From the NCBI GenBank assembly GCA_002069125.1, contig MVZN01000022.1, forward strand, positions 1-41,305: DNA of 41,305 nt, written 5' to 3'. The notes beneath the pieces are model-generated. The model made no database searches. It saw nothing but the letters and a program-made list of their open reading frames with translations, and was not told the DNA's origin. Source of the DNA: Spirochaetes bacterium ADurb.BinA120 (lineage in GTDB: Bacteria > Spirochaetota > UBA4802 > UBA5368). Position 1 is the stretch's first letter; each line of letters starts with the position of its first letter. This document shows positions 17,131 to 26,255 of this stretch, one piece after another. Position numbers and translations under genes: made by a program.

Positions 17131-17704
17131 GGTACTCCTCCGCGGCCGATCCCCTCAGGGCGTCGCGAAGCATCCCCTTCGCCCTGAAGACATGCGACTT
17201 TATGGTGTTCACCGGAAACCCGGTGATATCGCTTATCTCCCCGTAAGATAATCCCATAAAGAAAAAGAAATCAACGCATATCCTGTATTTCCCCGGGAGG
17301 GAGGCAAGCGCCCTCGAAACAGCTTCGGCCGTCTCGGCCCGCAGGGACAATGCCTCAGGTCCGGGGTAGCGGCTTTCCGGATAATCCTCCTCGACGCCAG
17401 CCGTATCATGGGAGGCCCTTCTCCGATTGGCCGCGTGGTTGAAACCGATACGCAAAAGCCATGTGACGAACCTCGATTCTCCGCGAAAGCTTCCAAGCGC
17501 CGTATAGGCCTTCATGAACACCTCCTGCGCGAAATCCCGCGCGTCGTCATCGTTGCGGAAGAAGCGCATTCCCATATAATGGACCCGGCGCTGGTGCCGC
17601 TTAACGAGCTCCCTGAAAAGGTCCGTCCTGCCCCGAAGCACCAGCGTGACGATCCTCTCATCCGCAAGCGCCTCAGCCCCCTTTTCGCTCATCGGATCGC
17701 GCAC
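17120..17704 (-). CDS. ECF-type RNA polymerase sigma factor
   Basis: A 194-residue (190 if started at the internal ATG, 17692) sigma-70 family protein with only regions 2 and 4. Region 2 is visible in RDFAQEVFMKAYTAL followed by FVTWLLRIGFNHAANRRR. Region 4 is ALASLPGKYRICVDF followed by LSYGEISDITGFPVNTIKSH. The formal start is GTG at 17704, but ATG at 17692 with GGGAG upstream is equally plausible. It lies between a small membrane protein and its overlapping anti-sigma factor, and usually such pairs autoregulate. The regulon cannot be inferred; the upstream radical SAM and membrane protein genes are candidates. Confidence 0.93.
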   Translation of the reverse strand: MRDPMSEKGAEALADERIVTLVLRGRTDLFRELVKRHQRRVHYMGMRFFRNDDDARDFAQEVFMKAYTALGSFRGESRFVTWLLRIGFNHAANRRRASHDTAGVEEDYPESRYPGPEALSLRAETAEAVSRALASLPGKYRICVDFFFFMGLSYGEISDITGFPVNTIKSHVFRAKGMLRDALRGSAAEEYHEM

Positions 17705-18029
17705 TCCCGCTTACGACAAAGAATAGGAGGAGGCTCACCCCTATTCCGAGCGGAATGAGGCCGGAGAGCACACTGTAGGCCAGCCCCTCCTTTAAAAGGA
17801 AAAAAAGCGTAAGGCTCGCGCCGATCCCCATTAGCACCAGCCCCAGAAGCAGGCTGAAAAGCCGGAGGTCGAAGTGCCGACGCGTTAAAAGTCCCTTCTC
17901 TATCATCAACATCCGCTGCCTGTGGCTCCAGAAAAGATAAAAAAATATCACAACGCCCCCCATTACGATGCCGACGATCGGAATGACGGATACGATGATG
18001 TTTACCGCGACCGATGGTGCGTTCTGCAT
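17673..18029 (-). CDS. small membrane protein, operon with ECF sigma factor
   Basis: A 118-residue inner-membrane protein with three predicted hydrophobic helices: about 5-30, 55-78 and 85-107. A charged stretch after the first helix (HRQRMLMIEKGLL) resembles DUF6249-type small membrane proteins, but the match is only suggestive. The start is placed at 18029 (MQNAPSVAV) because GGAGGGGG immediately precedes that ATG; an upstream ATG at 18065 has no such site. It overlaps the sigma factor gene by about 30 bases, so translation is likely coupled. The function is unknown; it may belong to the same envelope-stress module. Confidence 0.7.
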   Translation of the reverse strand: MQNAPSVAVNIIVSVIPIVGIVMGGVVIFFYLFWSHRQRMLMIEKGLLTRRHFDLRLFSLLLGLVLMGIGASLTLFFLLKEGLAYSVLSGLIPLGIGVSLLLFFVVSGSARSDERKGG

Positions 18030-18120
18030 GTCCCCCTCCGCGTTATGTTGTCCGGCGGCGCGCACGACGCCCCGTATATGGGTTCAAGCCTTTGCCCGTT
18101 TGCCGGGACTGTCAAAGCAT

Positions 18121-19782
18121 TTACAGTCCCGTCTCGTGCCGCCGGCCAATAGGCGATGCGTCGGCCTCGGTCCGGTAGGCCAAAGCGATCTTGTCGTCTA
18201 CGATTTTACGGAAACCGTCGAGCTTTCCGCCGGCATCGTCCGAACGCGCCTTGCGGAGCGCATCCGCCAGGATTTCCCCGGTCATAGTCATAAAATGATG
18301 CCCCTCTATAGCCATCCCGACCGCCTGGGGAAAACGGGAAGGATTGATGAAAAGCGATTTGGCCAGGAATCTAAAATACTCCGGCCCGTACCATGAAAGC
18401 CCCTGCCGAAAAAGCGACGCGAAGAGGGCCCTTGCCTCGAGAAACGAAATCAAACGGTTTTTCCCTCTGTATGTGGTCTTTTTTACGTTTACCCTCTTTT
18501 TTTTCGGGAAGCGCCGTAAAAGCTCCAGACAGCGGTCGAAATAGGCCCGCGGGCCGTATATCTCTCGTATAACTCGCCGGTATCCATCGTAAAGCACGCC
18601 CGGCGGGAGCTTGGATTCGAAATTCACCCGGACGTCGTGGGTGTTGTTGCCTGTCGAAAGCCCGGTGATCCTCCCCTCAGCCTCGAGCCTGCGGTAAAGC
18701 CGCGTATTGGGCAGGGCCATAAGAAGCCCCACCATCGCGGTCGGGATGGCGGATTCCCGTACAAATCCTATCTGCCGGTCGAATATGTCCTCCGGGTCCG
18801 TGTCGAAGCCTATTATAAAGCCTCCCGTCACCTCGATTCCGCGTCCCTGGATTTTCCGTATGCTCTCGAGCATGTTTCCCTTAAGATTCTGGGTTTTACC
18901 CGCTAGCGAAAGCGACTCCTCCACCGGAGTCTCGATGCCTACGAATACCATCATAAAACCAGCCTCAGCCATAAGCTCGAGCAGCTCGTCGTCATCGGCC
19001 AAATTGATGCTCGCCTCGGTCGAAAGGCTGAACGGATGACCGTATTTTTTCTGCCAGATGATGATTTCTCTCAAGAGCTCCTTGACCCTGTGTTTGTTGC
19101 CGATGAAGTTGTCGTCTACTATAAACAGCGGCCCACGGAAGCCAGTCGCGTAAAGGGAGTCCATCTCGCGCAGAAACTGGCCAGGAGATTTGACTCGGGG
19201 CACGTGGCCGAACATTTCGATGATATCGCAAAACTCGCAGTTGAAGGGGCATCCCCGCGAAAACTGAAGCGAGGCCGTCGAATAACAATCTATATCGAGC
19301 AGATCGAAGCGCGGCGCCGGAGTCGCGGCGATATCGGGCCTGGTTTCGTCGGAATACACGCGCTTCGGTTTTCCTTTTTCCAGGTCACGCAGAAAAGGCG
19401 CAAGCGTCGCCTCCGCCTCGTTGAGCACGAAGTGGTCCACACCGCCGATATCGCAGTGCATCGCGGTCGGATACGGCCCGCCGGCCACCACACAACGACC
19501 GAGGCGACCGACCCGCGCGACCACCTTTTCGAACGAGGCGCGCTGAACGAGCATTGCCGAGACGAATACCATGTCGGCCCACTCTATCGCCTCGTCTTCG
19601 AGCGGCTCCACGTTCATGTCCACAAGCCTGCATTCCCATTCCTCCGGAAGCATGGCGGCGACCGTTATAAGGCCCAGCGGCGGCAGTACCGCTTTCTTTC
19701 CAACAAAGTCGAGAGCGTATTTAAAGCTCCAGTAGGTGGCCGGTATCTCCGGATAGACGAGTAAAACCCGTCGCTTTAACAT
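18121..19782 (-). CDS. B12-binding radical SAM protein with DUF4070-type C-terminus
   Basis: A 553-residue class B radical SAM enzyme. Residues about 1-150 form the cobalamin-binding Rossmann domain (LLVYPEIPATYWSFKYAL, VVAGGPYPTAMHCD). The radical SAM core follows, with the iron-sulfur motif CPFNCEFC (Cys 178, 182, 185), DIIEMFGHVPRVKSP and VDDNFIGNKHRVKELL. The C-terminal region beyond about 370 (YRRVIREIYGPRAYFDRCLELL) matches the DUF4070-like domain shared with the hopanoid C-2 methylase HpnP and many relatives. Such enzymes usually methylate an unactivated carbon. No lipid-cyclase genes are nearby, so the substrate is open. A GGGGGG site precedes the ATG. It heads a leftward run into the membrane protein and sigma factor genes. 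Confidence 0.88.
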   Translation of the reverse strand: MLKRRVLLVYPEIPATYWSFKYALDFVGKKAVLPPLGLITVAAMLPEEWECRLVDMNVEPLEDEAIEWADMVFVSAMLVQRASFEKVVARVGRLGRCVVAGGPYPTAMHCDIGGVDHFVLNEAEATLAPFLRDLEKGKPKRVYSDETRPDIAATPAPRFDLLDIDCYSTASLQFSRGCPFNCEFCDIIEMFGHVPRVKSPGQFLREMDSLYATGFRGPLFIVDDNFIGNKHRVKELLREIIIWQKKYGHPFSLSTEASINLADDDELLELMAEAGFMMVFVGIETPVEESLSLAGKTQNLKGNMLESIRKIQGRGIEVTGGFIIGFDTDPEDIFDRQIGFVRESAIPTAMVGLLMALPNTRLYRRLEAEGRITGLSTGNNTHDVRVNFESKLPPGVLYDGYRRVIREIYGPRAYFDRCLELLRRFPKKKRVNVKKTTYRGKNRLISFLEARALFASLFRQGLSWYGPEYFRFLAKSLFINPSRFPQAVGMAIEGHHFMTMTGEILADALRKARSDDAGGKLDGFRKIVDDKIALAYRTEADASPIGRRHETGL

Positions 19783-19877
19783 TTAAAACCCCCCGTGCGG
19801 ATTTCTAAATTTGGTTGTTTACACCCCTACCGACGGAGATTCCGGCCTGAAGGTTGCGAAAAAACGATGGCCCAAAC

Positions 19878-19910
19878 AAAAAGACGGTGATTCTCATCAC
19901 CGTCTTTTTT
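19878..19910 (-). terminator. ilvC terminator (possibly bidirectional)
   Basis: AAAAAGACGGTGAT (19878-19891) pairs with 19896-19909 across a TCTC loop, giving a 14-bp stem with T-rich tails on both strands. It lies 46 bases after the ilvC stop on the minus strand. As there is no converging gene, its job is to end the ilvBNC transcript before the radical SAM gene. Confidence 0.88.
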
Positions 19911-19955
19911 AACTTAACTCGTTCCTCGGCCGGGCGGGCCGCTATTTGGATCCGG

Positions 19956-20951
19956 CTATTTGGCGTCGATCCACTTCATCATCTTGCGAAGCTCAAAGCC
20001 CACCTTTTCGATCTGGTGGTTTCGCTGTTCTTCCTTCACTTTGTTGAAAAAAGGGCGTCCCTCCTCGTTCTCCTTTATCCAGCGGCGGGCGAAGGAGCCG
20101 TCCTGCACCTCGGCGAGTATCTTCTTCATCTCGGCTCGGGTGGCGTCGTTCACGATGCGCGGCCCGCTCACGTAATCGCCGAACTCGGCGGTGTCGGAAA
20201 CCGAATAGCGCATGTAGTTAATGCCGCCCTGGTAGAAGAGGTCCACAATGAGCTTGAGCTCGTGCAGGCATTCAAAGTATGCGATCTCCGGCTGGTAGCC
20301 GGCCGCGACCAGAGTGTCGAAGCCGGCCTTCACCAGCTCCGAGGCCCCGCCGCAGAGAACGGCCTGTTCGCCGAAGAGGTCGGTCTCGGTCTCCTCCTTG
20401 AAAGTCGTCTCGAGCACGCCGGCCCTTGTCGAGCCAATGCCCTTCGCATAGGCGAGCGCCGTGGCCTTCGCCTTCCCGGAGGCGTCGTTGTGTATGGCGA
20501 TGAGCGAAGGCACGCCGCCACCCTTTTCGTATTCGCTTCGCACCAGGTGTCCGGGCCCCTTGGGGGCGACCATGATTACGTCCACATCCTTCGGCGGGAC
20601 GATTTCTCCGAAGTGTATGTTGAAACCGTGCGAAAAGACGAGCGTCTTGCCCGCCTTAAGGCTCCGCTCCACATCGCTTTTAAACAGCTTCGCCTGGATG
20701 TGGTCCTGCGCCAGGATCTGGATTACATCGGCCTTTTCGGCGGCCTCTTTGGCCGATACCGGCTTGAAGTTGTGCGATTCGGCCAGCCTGTAGTTGTCGG
20801 TGCCGGGAAGCTCCGAAACGATGACCTTAAGCCCGCTGTCGCGGAGGTTCTGCGCCTGCGCGTGGCCCTGGCTCCCGTAGCCTATGACCGCAATCAATTT
20901 ATTTCCCAGGACGCCAAGATCCGCCTCGTCGTCGTAATACATCTTCGCCAT
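19956..20951 (-). CDS. ilvC: ketol-acid reductoisomerase, class I
   Basis: A 331-residue class I KARI catalysing the Mg-dependent isomerisation and reduction of acetolactate and acetohydroxybutyrate in valine and isoleucine synthesis. The Rossmann motif is GYGSQGHAQ (24-32). The catalytic metal ligands lie in DLFGEQAVL and ECLHELKLI. The loop after the second beta strand reads [12 protein letters not shown], with Glu47 where the common NADPH-dependent enzymes have neutral residues followed by Arg and Ser. An acidic residue here is the classic sign of NADH preference, so this enzyme may be NADH-dependent. It is the last gene of the ilvB-ilvN-ilvC operon, 122 bases after ilvN, and is followed by a strong terminator. 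Confidence 0.97.
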   Translation of the reverse strand: MAKMYYDDEADLGVLGNKLIAVIGYGSQGHAQAQNLRDSGLKVIVSELPGTDNYRLAESHNFKPVSAKEAAEKADVIQILAQDHIQAKLFKSDVERSLKAGKTLVFSHGFNIHFGEIVPPKDVDVIMVAPKGPGHLVRSEYEKGGGVPSLIAIHNDASGKAKATALAYAKGIGSTRAGVLETTFKEETETDLFGEQAVLCGGASELVKAGFDTLVAAGYQPEIAYFECLHELKLIVDLFYQGGINYMRYSVSDTAEFGDYVSGPRIVNDATRAEMKKILAEVQDGSFARRWIKENEEGRPFFNKVKEEQRNHQIEKVGFELRKMMKWIDAK

Positions 20952-21073
20952 GATTACACTCCTTTAATATAACGCCCCGAGGCCGCGCGTAAACGGCGGC
21001 GCGCGATGCGCCCTCGACGGTTCTCTTCTATTCGGGGGTTCGTCGCCGCGGCGCAGGCGGGGCAAATTATGCG

Positions 21074-21547
21074 CTATTCCTTGCTCATCGAGATTCGGCC
21101 CGTCCGGATGAGCTCCTTTATGGAATACGGCCTTAACAGCTCGATGAAATTGTCGATTCGCTCCGGCTCTCCCGTAAGTTCGAGCGTAACGGTCTTAAGC
21201 GATATGTCAACTATTTCCGCCCTGAATATGCCGGCGATCTGGTATACCTCCGAGCGCTTGGCGGGCTGGGCGTTCACCTTGACAAGCGCAAGCTCCCGCT
21301 GAATCGAGGGGTATTCCGAATGGTCCGAGACCTTTATGACGTCGATGAGTTTGTTGAGCTGCTTTTTGACCTGTTCTATGATGCGGTCGTCGCCCCGCAC
21401 CACGATCGTCATGACCGACACGTCCTCCTGCTCGGTCTGGCTTACCGCCAGCGAGTCGATGTTGTAACCGCGTGCGGAGAAAAGGCCGGCCACGCGCGCG
21501 AGCACGCCCGCCCTGTTCTCCACCTTTACGGATATGACGTGCCTCAT
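21074..21547 (-). CDS. ilvN: acetolactate synthase regulatory (small) subunit
   Basis: A 157-residue regulatory subunit with an N-terminal ACT domain (residues about 3-76, starting [21 protein letters not shown] and containing GYNIDSLAV) that binds valine for feedback control, and a C-terminal ACT-like domain (about 85-157) that stimulates the catalytic subunit. The length is standard for the IlvH/IlvN type. The ATG overlaps the ilvB stop codon (ATGA), so the two subunits are translationally coupled. The ilvN symbol is used generically; ilvH would be equally fair. Confidence 0.96.
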   Translation of the reverse strand: MRHVISVKVENRAGVLARVAGLFSARGYNIDSLAVSQTEQEDVSVMTIVVRGDDRIIEQVKKQLNKLIDVIKVSDHSEYPSIQRELALVKVNAQPAKRSEVYQIAGIFRAEIVDISLKTVTLELTGEPERIDNFIELLRPYSIKELIRTGRISMSKE

Positions 21548-23223
21548 AGGAGTTCCCTCGTGATGGTGTCCTTGATAGTCTTGCCCGCCGGGACCATGGG
21601 GTAGACGTTCTCTTCGCGGTCCACCCTGAAGTCTATGATGATGGGCCGGTCCGTAATGGAAAGCGCCCTCTCTATGGCGGCGTCGACCTCCTCCTTCTTC
21701 TCAACGCGTATGCCCTCCGCCCCGTACGCCTCCGCGAGCTTTACGAAATCGGGCTGGAAGTTGATGCACGTGTGGGAGTAGCGCTTGTCGTAAAAAAGCT
21801 GCTGCCACTGGCGCACCATCCCGAGAAAGCCGTTGTTGAGAATCGCTATGATGACCGGGAGGCGGTGCTGTACGGCGACGATAAGCTCCTGGATGTTCAT
21901 TTGGATGGAGCCGTCTCCCGCTATGTCGATGACGCGCCTGTCGGGCCGAGCGATCTGCGCGCCGATCGCCGCCGGAAAGCCGAAGCCCATGGTGCCGAGC
22001 CCCCCGGACGAGATGAAGCTTCGCGGTTCGGAGTATTCAAAGAACTGCGCCGCCCACATCTGGTTCTGCCCCACCTCGGTGCATATTACGGCCTTCCCCC
22101 CGGTGAGCGCATAAATCCTTTCCACTACATGCTGCGGCTTTATCCTCGATCCGCTGTCCTTATAGGTCAGCGGGTTTTCCACCTTGAGCTTTTGTAAATA
22201 ATCTATCCATTCCCCTATGTCGGGCGCCTTGACCATTTTATTTATCTCGGCGAGTATCTGGCGGCAGTCGCCGACGATCGGAATGTCGACCTGCACGTTT
22301 TTACTGACCGACGAAGGGTCTATGTCGATGTGGATCACCCGCGCCTCGGGGATGAATTCGGAGATCTTTCCGGTAACGCGGTCGTCGAAACGCGCGCCGA
22401 TGGCGATCAGCAGGTCGGAATCGTGCACGGCCTGATTGGCGTAGCAGGTGCCGTGCATGCCGAGCATCTTGAGCGATAGCGGGTCGGTCTCCGGATAGGC
22501 CCCCATCCCCATGAGGGTTGTGGTGATGGGAATGCCGGTTTTTTTGACGAACTCCCTAAGCTCCGCCGAGGCGTTCGAGCTTATCACACCTCCCCCCGAA
22601 TATATGACAGGCCGCTTCGATTGCTCTATGAGCTTGCAGGCCTTGCTTATCTGCAGGGGATGCCCCTTGTAAACGGGCTTGTAGCTTCGCAGGTTCACCT
22701 GCTCCGGATAGGCGAATTTGGTCTCCGCCCTGGAGACATCCACGGGAACGTCGACCACAACCGGCCCCGGACGGCCCGTTGAGGCGATATAGAAGGATTC
22801 CTTGATGATTCGCGCAAGATCGTCCACCCTCTGGACGAGATAATTGTGTTTGGATATTGGCCGCGTGATGCCGGTGATATCCGCCTCCTGGAAGGCGTCG
22901 TTACCTATCATCTCTGTCGACACCTGTCCGGTGAAGAGCACCAGCGGGACCGAGTCCATATAGGCTGTCGCTATTCCCGTGACCAGGTTGGTCGCTCCGG
23001 GACCGGAGGTCGCTATGACCACGCCAACCCGGCCCGAGGCGCGCGCGTAGCCGTCGGCCGCGTGCACCGCCCCCTGTTCGTGCCGCGCCAGGTAGAAATT
23101 GAAAGGGGCGTCGAACAGCTGATGGAAGATGGGAATCACCGCGCCGCCCGGATAGCCGAAGATGTGCTCCACCCCCTCCTTTTTAAGGGATTCTATAATG
23201 ATCTCCGCACCCGTCATCTTCAC
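21544..23223 (-). CDS. ilvB: acetolactate synthase catalytic (large) subunit
   Basis: A 559-residue thiamine-diphosphate enzyme that condenses two pyruvates, or pyruvate and 2-oxobutyrate, in the first common step of branched-chain amino acid synthesis. The catalytic Glu lies in [17 protein letters not shown], the FAD region includes [12 protein letters not shown] and [10 protein letters not shown], and the ThDP-binding [12 protein letters not shown] is near residue 440. The start is set at GTG 23223 (VKMTGAEII) because AGGGAG lies 7 bases upstream. The open frame runs to 23304, but the extra 27 residues are unlike the family. It is the first gene of the ilvBNC operon. Confidence 0.96.
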   Translation of the reverse strand: MKMTGAEIIIESLKKEGVEHIFGYPGGAVIPIFHQLFDAPFNFYLARHEQGAVHAADGYARASGRVGVVIATSGPGATNLVTGIATAYMDSVPLVLFTGQVSTEMIGNDAFQEADITGITRPISKHNYLVQRVDDLARIIKESFYIASTGRPGPVVVDVPVDVSRAETKFAYPEQVNLRSYKPVYKGHPLQISKACKLIEQSKRPVIYSGGGVISSNASAELREFVKKTGIPITTTLMGMGAYPETDPLSLKMLGMHGTCYANQAVHDSDLLIAIGARFDDRVTGKISEFIPEARVIHIDIDPSSVSKNVQVDIPIVGDCRQILAEINKMVKAPDIGEWIDYLQKLKVENPLTYKDSGSRIKPQHVVERIYALTGGKAVICTEVGQNQMWAAQFFEYSEPRSFISSGGLGTMGFGFPAAIGAQIARPDRRVIDIAGDGSIQMNIQELIVAVQHRLPVIIAILNNGFLGMVRQWQQLFYDKRYSHTCINFQPDFVKLAEAYGAEGIRVEKKEEVDAAIERALSITDRPIIIDFRVDREENVYPMVPAGKTIKDTITRELL

Positions 23224-23353
23224 GGCCGTTCTCCCTGTACGCCTTTTTTTGTCCAACTCGAGCCGGACTTCCGGAAAAATGAAAAATCCTATCCATTTTA
23301 TCATTCACCCGGCGATAAAAATGGATTCAATGTCAGAATAGCGCCGAATGTCA

Positions 23354-23359
23354 ATTATA
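23354..23359 (-). promoter_or_regulatory. possible -10 box upstream of ilvB
   Basis: A perfect TATAAT on the minus strand in an AT-rich patch between the DUF3943 gene and ilvB. No convincing -35 hexamer sits at the right distance, so this is a weak promoter candidate for the ilv operon. I saw no T-box or leader peptide. Confidence 0.25.
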
Positions 23360-23406
23360 TTTTAATACCACAGGAATGAAGGCGCGTCAAAATTAAACGC
23401 CTGGTC

Positions 23407-24561
23407 TCAGCGCCCCCTTTTGAGCCCCTCGGCTGCCGCCTGTGCGGGGCTTATAAAGCTCACGCTTATCTTATAGGTCGAGGTGCAGGCGCGGTCCAGC
23501 GCGCGGTTGACCACGCGGAAAGGGTCGACTATGAGAACGATCGCGTTTCTAAGCAACCCGGGGGACATGTTTTTCTCCACGAACACCCCAGTCTGGTGGA
23601 GGGCCTCCCCGAAAATCGCCCCGCCTATGCCGGTTGCGAGCAGGTCGTTAAGCGAGACCTCCTCCTTGAACTCGCCTAAGTATTCCCACATGAGGCTTCC
23701 CGCGATGGAAAACATCATCGAGCCGAAGAAGCCGTACTCGTTGCTGCGCGCGGCGTTGTAATAGAGGTTTCCCGAATAGACGTGTCCCACGCAGTTAGTC
23801 GTAAAGTTGTTGGCGTCCAATCTCATTCCATCGGCGACCTTTCGCTTGAAACCCTTCATGGTGAGCGGGTATTTCCAGTCGTCGACATTGGAGTTTATCT
23901 TCATGGCGTAATCGATCTCGCCCAGGGCGTTTACAAGCACAACACCCCCTAACGCCCGCCAGAAGCGCGCCCTGGGCGAGGGGGGCGCACTCACGTCCAC
24001 CGTATAGCCCGTTATGACCGTTTCCCCCTCCTTCTCCGCGTATGCCAGATCGCTTATCCGTCTGTTCCCCGAGGAAAGGGCGTAGGCGACTGTGGATTTC
24101 CCCCGCTTCCCCTTTTCGCCCGTCAGCGTTACGGCAAGCACCCCTTCGAGCGCCTCCGTGCTGTCGCGCTCGAAGTCCCTGCCGTCGGGAATTGCCCATC
24201 GAATGCTCGAAACGAGGCCTCCTTCGTTTCGCGGATAAAGGATAAAGCCCACGCCATAAAGGCCCTCGTATTGAAGACGCCTGCTGACAAGCAAAATGCC
24301 TTCGTCCACCGTCGGCGCCTCCGCCTGCCGCACGTAACGAACCGCGGCGTCATACCGCTTGAAAAAGCCTTTGGCGTAATAGTCCCCCAGCACCGGAAAC
24401 TCGACATCGGTATCAACGAGGTCCATCCTGACGATGGGCTCCTTCGAGGCTGCGGGAAGCGGAGACAGGAAGGCCCACGCCGGCAGGATGAGCGCGGCCA
24501 GGGCAAGCCCCCGGATAAAGCGGCCCAGCAGCCGACTGAATATCGCCATTGTCTTCACCAC
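23407..24561 (-). CDS. exported DUF3943-domain protein
   Basis: A 384-residue protein with an N-terminal signal peptide (LALAALILPAWAFLSPLPAAS). The C-terminal third contains the DUF3943 signature: Asn-rich NNFTTNCVGHVYSGNLYYNAARSN written across about residues 245-270, then GSLMWEYLGEF and LLATGIGGAIFGEALH. DUF3943 proteins are envelope-associated and of unknown function; several predicted membrane-inserting segments occur here. Residues 40-230 form a separate domain, perhaps a beta-rich barrel or accessory domain. The gene begins 3 bases after the upstream beta-barrel candidate ends, so the two probably act together in the outer membrane. Confidence 0.75.
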   Translation of the reverse strand: MVKTMAIFSRLLGRFIRGLALAALILPAWAFLSPLPAASKEPIVRMDLVDTDVEFPVLGDYYAKGFFKRYDAAVRYVRQAEAPTVDEGILLVSRRLQYEGLYGVGFILYPRNEGGLVSSIRWAIPDGRDFERDSTEALEGVLAVTLTGEKGKRGKSTVAYALSSGNRRISDLAYAEKEGETVITGYTVDVSAPPSPRARFWRALGGVVLVNALGEIDYAMKINSNVDDWKYPLTMKGFKRKVADGMRLDANNFTTNCVGHVYSGNLYYNAARSNEYGFFGSMMFSIAGSLMWEYLGEFKEEVSLNDLLATGIGGAIFGEALHQTGVFVEKNMSPGLLRNAIVLIVDPFRVVNRALDRACTSTYKISVSFISPAQAAAEGLKRGR

Positions 24562-24564
24562 GCC

Positions 24565-25881
24565 TCAGCCCCTTTCCGGCGAATGGGCGCCGGAGCCTAT
24601 TTTGCATTCCAGGCCGAAATTGACCCTGTGCCACGAATGGTTTTTGGTCTCCGACCTAAGGCGGCTGTACGCATACCAGTACTCATAGGCCACCGTTGCG
24701 AGCACCCCGTGCGAAAGATAGAAACCGATCGATCCGCCGGGAACATTCAGCACGTCGTACGCCCTCTCATTTTCGACGGGCGAAAAATAGTAAAACCGAT
24801 AATCGGCCCCAAGGCGCAGCGGCCCGAGGCGGTCCGCCGCAAGCGACAGGACAATGGGCACCGACCAGCCGTAATAGAAATTCTGTCTGCGGTCCCCATA
24901 AAACTTCGAACGGAATATGGGGCTCAAGCCGTCCTCCTCCGCCTCGCTTATATTCGTGGCGCAGAGCGAGGAGTTTACGGATACGGCGGCCGAGGCGAAG
25001 GCGGATGCGCTGTATCGGCGCTCAGGGCCCCACTGCCGGACGATGCCCGGCATGAACGGTTTAAGGATCAAGAACTGTACATGTGGATGGTCTTCGTAGA
25101 CATTATCGCTCCACATGAACTCCTTGAAGTTCATGGAAGGACGGAAAAGCTCGAGGCCGGAGAACAATCCAAGGACCGTGCGGGCCGACTGGTCTTCCGG
25201 CGAGATCGTCTGCAAGCCCGCCAGGATCAGCTTGATATCGTACCACACGTCCTTCCATTCCGGGCTGAGGTTCGCGTACGCCTGGATGTGGAAATAGTCG
25301 CCCGTCGACAGGCGCATGTCGCGCTCGCTCACGTGCCGTGCCGGGTCGTGCAGTATGTCGGCCCCCAACTGGAGCGTACCGACGCGCCATCTGGGATAGG
25401 CCTCCGATTCATGGAAACGGTTGTATCCGGCCGAGACGGATGCCCTGTAGGCGCTCCGCCGCCACGGGCCCCGCAGCTCCAGCGATTCCAGAAACCAGGG
25501 AAGCACCACACGGACCGGGTCAGTACCGGTCTCGTCCGTTCCGGATACGCGGATGCGGAAGCTGCGCTTCCGTTCCATGCCGTCGTAGGAAATGCCGGCA
25601 TCGTACACCTCGAACCCGCCATCGGCATTGCCGGAAAGCCGGGCCCTGAGCTCCTCGAAGTCATTACGAAGGCGGTATGCCCTTAGCGATCCGGGCTCGT
25701 CGAGATACACCTTCCAGCCGCGCGCGGTAAGAACGCGCGCGAAATCATCGATCACGCGGCCCGACTGGACAGCCGGGCCCGGGGAGGCGAAGGCGGGGAC
25801 GAGCAATAGGAAAATGGCCGAAACGGCCGCCAATCGCGCGAGCCTGTTTAACAGTATTTTTACCGTGAATGTATTCATCAT
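24565..25881 (-). CDS. putative outer-membrane beta-barrel protein
   Basis: A 438-residue exported protein that I cannot assign to a named family. The signal peptide is LAAVSAIFLLLVPAFA, cleaved near residue 33. A small N-terminal periplasmic domain (about 35-125) is followed by many alternating hydrophobic and aromatic strands ending in a C-terminal Leu/Ile-rich strand (WHRVNFGLECKI), as in outer-membrane barrels. The start is taken at 25881 (MMNTFTVKI); the open frame extends to 25950 but the added residues lack signal-peptide character. It is coupled to the DUF3943 gene downstream with a 3-base gap. Confidence 0.6.
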   Translation of the reverse strand: MMNTFTVKILLNRLARLAAVSAIFLLLVPAFASPGPAVQSGRVIDDFARVLTARGWKVYLDEPGSLRAYRLRNDFEELRARLSGNADGGFEVYDAGISYDGMERKRSFRIRVSGTDETGTDPVRVVLPWFLESLELRGPWRRSAYRASVSAGYNRFHESEAYPRWRVGTLQLGADILHDPARHVSERDMRLSTGDYFHIQAYANLSPEWKDVWYDIKLILAGLQTISPEDQSARTVLGLFSGLELFRPSMNFKEFMWSDNVYEDHPHVQFLILKPFMPGIVRQWGPERRYSASAFASAAVSVNSSLCATNISEAEEDGLSPIFRSKFYGDRRQNFYYGWSVPIVLSLAADRLGPLRLGADYRFYYFSPVENERAYDVLNVPGGSIGFYLSHGVLATVAYEYWYAYSRLRSETKNHSWHRVNFGLECKIGSGAHSPERG

Positions 25882-26148
25882 TCGATTCACTGTTCGCTCT
25901 ATCAGAGAACGGTATGGGCGCGGGTGTCTTGGCGGCCGGAATACGCACAATTATCACCATATGAATACATGTCAATTATTTTCCATCCGGCGCGGCAGCG
26001 TCTCCCATCGGCCCTCGGGCCGTGTTTTCTATCGGTAGAAAACCGACCATACGGGCAACAAAAAATTTGAATTTTCCCATAAATTCTTGATAAAATGACC
26101 TCCCCGTCCAAATGTAGACACGGCGTTTGCACGGATACGCCTCCAGGC

Positions 26149-26176
26149 TTGATTTATACCCCGGTCATGATATATT
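26149..26176 (+). promoter_or_regulatory. candidate def-fmt promoter
   Basis: TTGATT (26149-26154) and TATATT (26171-26176) are spaced by 16 bases, matching consensus at 4 and 5 of 6 positions, about 80 bases before the deformylase start. Upstream, GTTTTCTA-TCGG-TAGAAAAC near 26027-26044 forms an 8-bp hairpin of unknown role. Confidence 0.45.
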
Positions 26177-26255
26177 ATTAATAACGTCGACGCGGGCAAA
26201 CAAACCGGGCCCGCGCAAAACGGAGATGAAAACGACCATTGGAGACGCGCGCACC

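Noticed and set aside
18121-19782. Naming the radical SAM gene hpnP (hopanoid C-2 methylase)
   Set aside because: The domain layout fits a whole class of B12 radical SAM enzymes and no hopanoid genes are in the window.
19854-20972. 372-residue open frame opposite ilvC
   Set aside because: Antisense to a well-supported ilvC and runs through its terminator.
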